From contig NZ_JAUQOP010000017.1 in assembly GCF_030580855.1 (NCBI RefSeq), positions 1 to 64,000 of the forward strand: DNA of 64,000 bases, given 5' to 3'. Below are positions 61,473-64,000 of this stretch, in pieces. The stretch's first letter is position 1. Each line of letters opens with the position of its first letter. Under the pieces are notes generated by a model that was given only the letters and a program-made list of their open reading frames with translations, ran no database searches and had not been told where the DNA came from. The position numbers were made by a program, and so were the translations under genes. The DNA is from Pseudomonas citrullilanati. GTDB lineage: Bacteria; Pseudomonadota; Gammaproteobacteria; Pseudomonadales; Pseudomonadaceae.

Positions 61473-62701
61473 GGGGCCGGGCTCGCGCAGATTTCCGAGA
61501 GCATGCGCAGGCGGCGCTTGGGCTCGCTGACGAACGGGTTGCGCTCATCCCAGGCGTAGCCGGCCAGGATCGAGCTGATCATCCGGCGGATGTCGGCCGA
61601 GCCCTCGGTGTAGAAGATCACGTCCTGGAAGGTGCCGGCGTACCAGCCCTCGACGTAGCAGCGGAAGGTGTCGACGCCGCGCTTGAGGGGCTCGGCGAAC
61701 TCGCCTTGCCAGTCCACGGTTTCGCCTTGCAGCTGGCGGTGCAGCACGCCGGCGGCCATGCTCGCCGAGCGCATGGCGATGGTCACCCCGGAGGAGAACA
61801 CCGGGTCGAGGAATTCCGCCGCATTGCCCAGCAGCGCGAAGCCGGGGCCGTGCAGGGTTTTGACATTGGCCGAATAGCCACCGATGGTCCGCGCCGGGGT
61901 GTCCCACACCGCGTTATGCAGCACGCCGGCCAGGCTCGGGGTTTCGTCGATGAAGCCGCGCAGGCAGGCATCGAGGTCCTCGGTGCGGCCGGCGAAATGT
62001 TCCGCGGCGGCAACCACGCCCACCGAGCAGCGCCCGCCGCTGAACGGAATGGTCCAGAACCACACGTCGCGGTGCGTCGGGTGGGTGGTGATGAGGATCT
62101 TTTCGCGGTCGAACGTCGGCGCGTCGATGCGATCCTCGATGTGGGTGAACACCGCTTGGCGCACCGGGAAGTTCGACGGTGCCTCGAGGTCCAGCAGGCG
62201 TGGCAGCACCCGGCCGTAGCCACTGGCGTCGAGGACGAAGTCGGCCTGCACGCGGTACTCGCTGCCGTCCTCGCGCTGCACCGCCAGTTGCGGCCGGTCG
62301 AGGCTGAAATCGGCGTGGGTGATGGCCTGGCCGTAGCGGATCTCCACGCCTTGCAGCGCGGCCTGGTCGGCCAGCAGCTTGTCGAAGTCGGCGCGCTGCA
62401 CCTGGAAGGTGGTTGGCTTGCCGGCGCTGAACGTGTCGCCGAAATCGAAGGCGCTGTAGCGCTCGCTCCAGGCGAATGCCGCGCCATTCTTGCGCTGGAA
62501 CCCGGCGGCGTTGACCGCGTCGAGCATGCCGGCTTCCTCGACGAAGTCCAGGCAATGGGACAACAGGCTCTCACCGATGGAGAACCGTGGGAAATGCTGG
62601 CGCTCGATGACCAGCACATCGTGCCCCTTGCGCTTGAGCAAGGCACTGGCGATGGCGCCGGAAGGGCCTGCGCCGATGATGACGACCTGTCGACGTTCCA
62701 T
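61469..62701 (-). CDS. FAD-dependent halogenase-like oxidoreductase
   Basis: Flavoprotein of 410 residues with FAD motif GAGPSGAIAS (10-19). It carries the pattern of flavin-dependent phenolic halogenases: Lys71 in GFQRKNGAAF, the WxWxIP motif at 214-219 (WFWTIP), and FLDPVFSSG at 297-305. These motifs are the hallmarks used to tell halogenases from ordinary monooxygenases. In the pigment operon it could halogenate the aryl head group, as xanthomonadins are brominated. ATG 62701 (MERRQVVII) is chosen; a longer frame reaches into the next gene. Activity is inferred. Confidence 0.8.
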   Translation of the reverse strand: MERRQVVIIGAGPSGAIASALLKRKGHDVLVIERQHFPRFSIGESLLSHCLDFVEEAGMLDAVNAAGFQRKNGAAFAWSERYSAFDFGDTFSAGKPTTFQVQRADFDKLLADQAALQGVEIRYGQAITHADFSLDRPQLAVQREDGSEYRVQADFVLDASGYGRVLPRLLDLEAPSNFPVRQAVFTHIEDRIDAPTFDREKILITTHPTHRDVWFWTIPFSGGRCSVGVVAAAEHFAGRTEDLDACLRGFIDETPSLAGVLHNAVWDTPARTIGGYSANVKTLHGPGFALLGNAAEFLDPVFSSGVTIAMRSASMAAGVLHRQLQGETVDWQGEFAEPLKRGVDTFRCYVEGWYAGTFQDVIFYTEGSADIRRMISSILAGYAWDERNPFVSEPKRRLRMLSEICASPAP

Positions 62702-62702
62702 T

Positions 62703-63860
62703 TCAACTGTTGGCACGGGGGCTCCTGGCCGGGGCGGCAATCGAGGGTATACGGTGGAAACCGGCCACGGCCGGCAGCAATGTCGCGATCAGTCCCATCA
62801 GCATCAGCGTGAAGTACAACGCCGGGCTGATGAGTTGTTGTTGCAAGAGCAGGTTGAGGAAGACGATTTCGCTCAAGCCGCGGATGTTCAGCAAGACGCT
62901 TTCGCGCCAGCGGCTGGCACCGGCGAACGACGCGCCGGCCCAGCCCAGGCCCAGCCAGTTGCCCAACAGTTTGCTGGCAATCGGCAACAGCAGCAACGCC
63001 GCCAGTTGCACGGCGCCGAGGCTGTCCAGGACGCTGTGGACATCGATCTGGACGATGCCGAAGGTGAGGATCAGCGGGATCGCCAGGTAGGTCTGCAAGC
63101 CTTGCATCCAGGCGGCGTTGAGCGGCAGCACCAGCGGCACCTTGAGCGCGGCCATGCACAGCAGGTAGCCGATGCCGACGATCAGGGCATTGAGCCGGTA
63201 GTGCTCGGCCACCACCAGCAGCGCAAAGAACACGCCGCTGTGCAGCAACGGCTGGCGCAAGCGCAGCAGGCGCAACCCCAGTGGCACGCAGGCGCCGGCC
63301 AGGGGCAGCAACAGGCTACCCAGGTGCAGGCTGCCCTGGGCCAGGCCGAACAGGCTCCAGCAGGCCAGGTCGATCAGGATCGCCGTTTGCACCAGTCGCC
63401 GGGTGGCAGCCGGCGGGTAGTCGATGTGGCGCAGGTACAGGTACAGCACCGGGATCGCGGTGATGGCAAACAACAGGCCCACGGCCAGGGAGCTGATCCA
63501 GGGCTGTGGCGGCAACAACCAGCATGCCGTCGCCAGGCCGCAGGCAAACGGCACGCCGAAGCTCGGCAAGGCGATCTTCACGCTCTGGCGGTCCAGGCGC
63601 AGGTCGATCACGTCGCTGAGGATGTGCCCCAGCAGCAAGGCGAACGCGATGCTGTAGAGGTTCTTCAGCCACAGCGGCGACACCAGTTGTGCACCACTGA
63701 GCTGCCAGCCGGGCTCGACCCAGCAATACATCAGCAATGGCAGGCCAAGGCTCGCCAACAGGAGTTGGCTGACGATCGGGATCAGCCCGAGGCGCCGGCC
63801 CATGAGCGTCGCGGCGGCGAACAAGGCCAGGGTCATGAGCCAGAACGCGAGGATCATCAT
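62703..63860 (-). CDS. CPA2-type cation/proton antiporter homologue
   Basis: Polytopic membrane protein of 385 residues with about 11-12 helices. It fits the Na+/H+ exchanger (CPA2) fold: AITAIPVLYLYL (about 132-143), ILIDLACWSL with Asp164 where canonical members have a paired Asp-Asp, ILTFGIVQIDV, and NIRGLSEIVFLNLLLQQQLIS near the C-terminus. It is short, with no TrkA-N domain. Its start overlaps the MMPL stop (ATGA), so it is translated with the exporter. This gene is not part of the standard aryl polyene set I know. It may be an ion-coupled helper or a repurposed transporter. Confidence 0.75.
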   Translation of the reverse strand: MMILAFWLMTLALFAAATLMGRRLGLIPIVSQLLLASLGLPLLMYCWVEPGWQLSGAQLVSPLWLKNLYSIAFALLLGHILSDVIDLRLDRQSVKIALPSFGVPFACGLATACWLLPPQPWISSLAVGLLFAITAIPVLYLYLRHIDYPPAATRRLVQTAILIDLACWSLFGLAQGSLHLGSLLLPLAGACVPLGLRLLRLRQPLLHSGVFFALLVVAEHYRLNALIVGIGYLLCMAALKVPLVLPLNAAWMQGLQTYLAIPLILTFGIVQIDVHSVLDSLGAVQLAALLLLPIASKLLGNWLGLGWAGASFAGASRWRESVLLNIRGLSEIVFLNLLLQQQLISPALYFTLMLMGLIATLLPAVAGFHRIPSIAAPARSPRANS

Positions 63861-64000
63861 GAGGCGGGCTCCAGCACAGCCGCATGGGCCCGGTGCCCGG
63901 CCCAAGGCGCGAGCAGGAAGCTGAAGGCCAGCCCCAGGCTCACCGCCAGGCCGAAGTTGCTCACCGCCGGCGTGCTGGACAATGCCAGCAGGCCGAACGA
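63857..64000 (-). CDS. MMPL-family exporter, C-terminal end only
   Basis: Partial gene entering from the right edge; 47 residues and the stop codon are visible. The end reads through one hydrophobic helix (FGLAVSLGLAFSFLLAPWAG) after LLALSSTPAVSNFG, the pattern seen at the C-terminus of the predicted RND/MMPL exporters of aryl polyene clusters. Identification rests on that pattern and operon position. Confidence 0.55.
   Translation of the reverse strand, partial: SFGLLALSSTPAVSNFGLAVSLGLAFSFLLAPWAGHRAHAAVLEPAS

Overview
The window reads as a chromosome segment of a GC-rich fluorescent-group Pseudomonas (P. fluorescens-like). The evidence is the complete medium-chain-length PHA cluster, the hslVU-ftsN-argS-priA-rpmE, ponA-pilMNOPQ-aroKB-gltBD-hemE gene order that I recall as core Pseudomonas synteny, frequent GTG/TTG starts, and many REP-type inverted repeats of the kinds common in this group. 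No rRNA, tRNA, CRISPR array or intact insertion sequence was seen.

Bases 1-118 are almost pure poly-G then poly-C and look like a contig-end artefact. From 252 to about 7000 lies the PHA locus: phaI and phaF (phasins) on the plus strand converge on phaC1-phaZ-phaC2-phaD on the minus strand. From 7242 to 14879 (minus strand) come a DUF971 protein, hslU, hslV with a clear heat-shock promoter, ftsN, argS and priA. The plus strand then carries rpmE, a secreted thermonuclease-like protein whose start contains the rpmE terminator, and a short malic enzyme gene. PBP1A (minus) is divergent from the overlapping pilMNOPQ operon, followed by aroK, aroB, a DamX-like protein, gltB, gltD and hemE.

From about 36.5 kb the content becomes accessory. 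A GbpA-like lytic polysaccharide monooxygenase (LPMO) precedes a cytochrome b561 gene that overlaps a complete gspC-to-gspM type II secretion operon (38298-48193). This suggests a secreted chitin or glycan oxidising function with a linked export machine and a possible electron donor. Next are a divergent MFS transporter/LysR pair, a stand-alone queC of the enterobacterial sequence type with a MITE-like element just upstream, and a 1332-residue toxin-like protein.

From 56157 to the right edge, the minus strand carries most of an aryl-polyene-type (type II fatty-acid-like) pigment operon: two ketosynthases, a ketoreductase, a hotdog dehydratase, a DUF3261 lipoprotein, a methyltransferase, a halogenase-like flavoprotein, a CPA2-type antiporter homologue and the end of what is probably an MMPL exporter. 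Its carrier proteins, ligase and other early genes would lie beyond base 64000. The halogenase-like enzyme and the antiporter are the least expected parts. The LPMO/b561/T2SS unit and this pigment operon are the two most interesting systems in the window.
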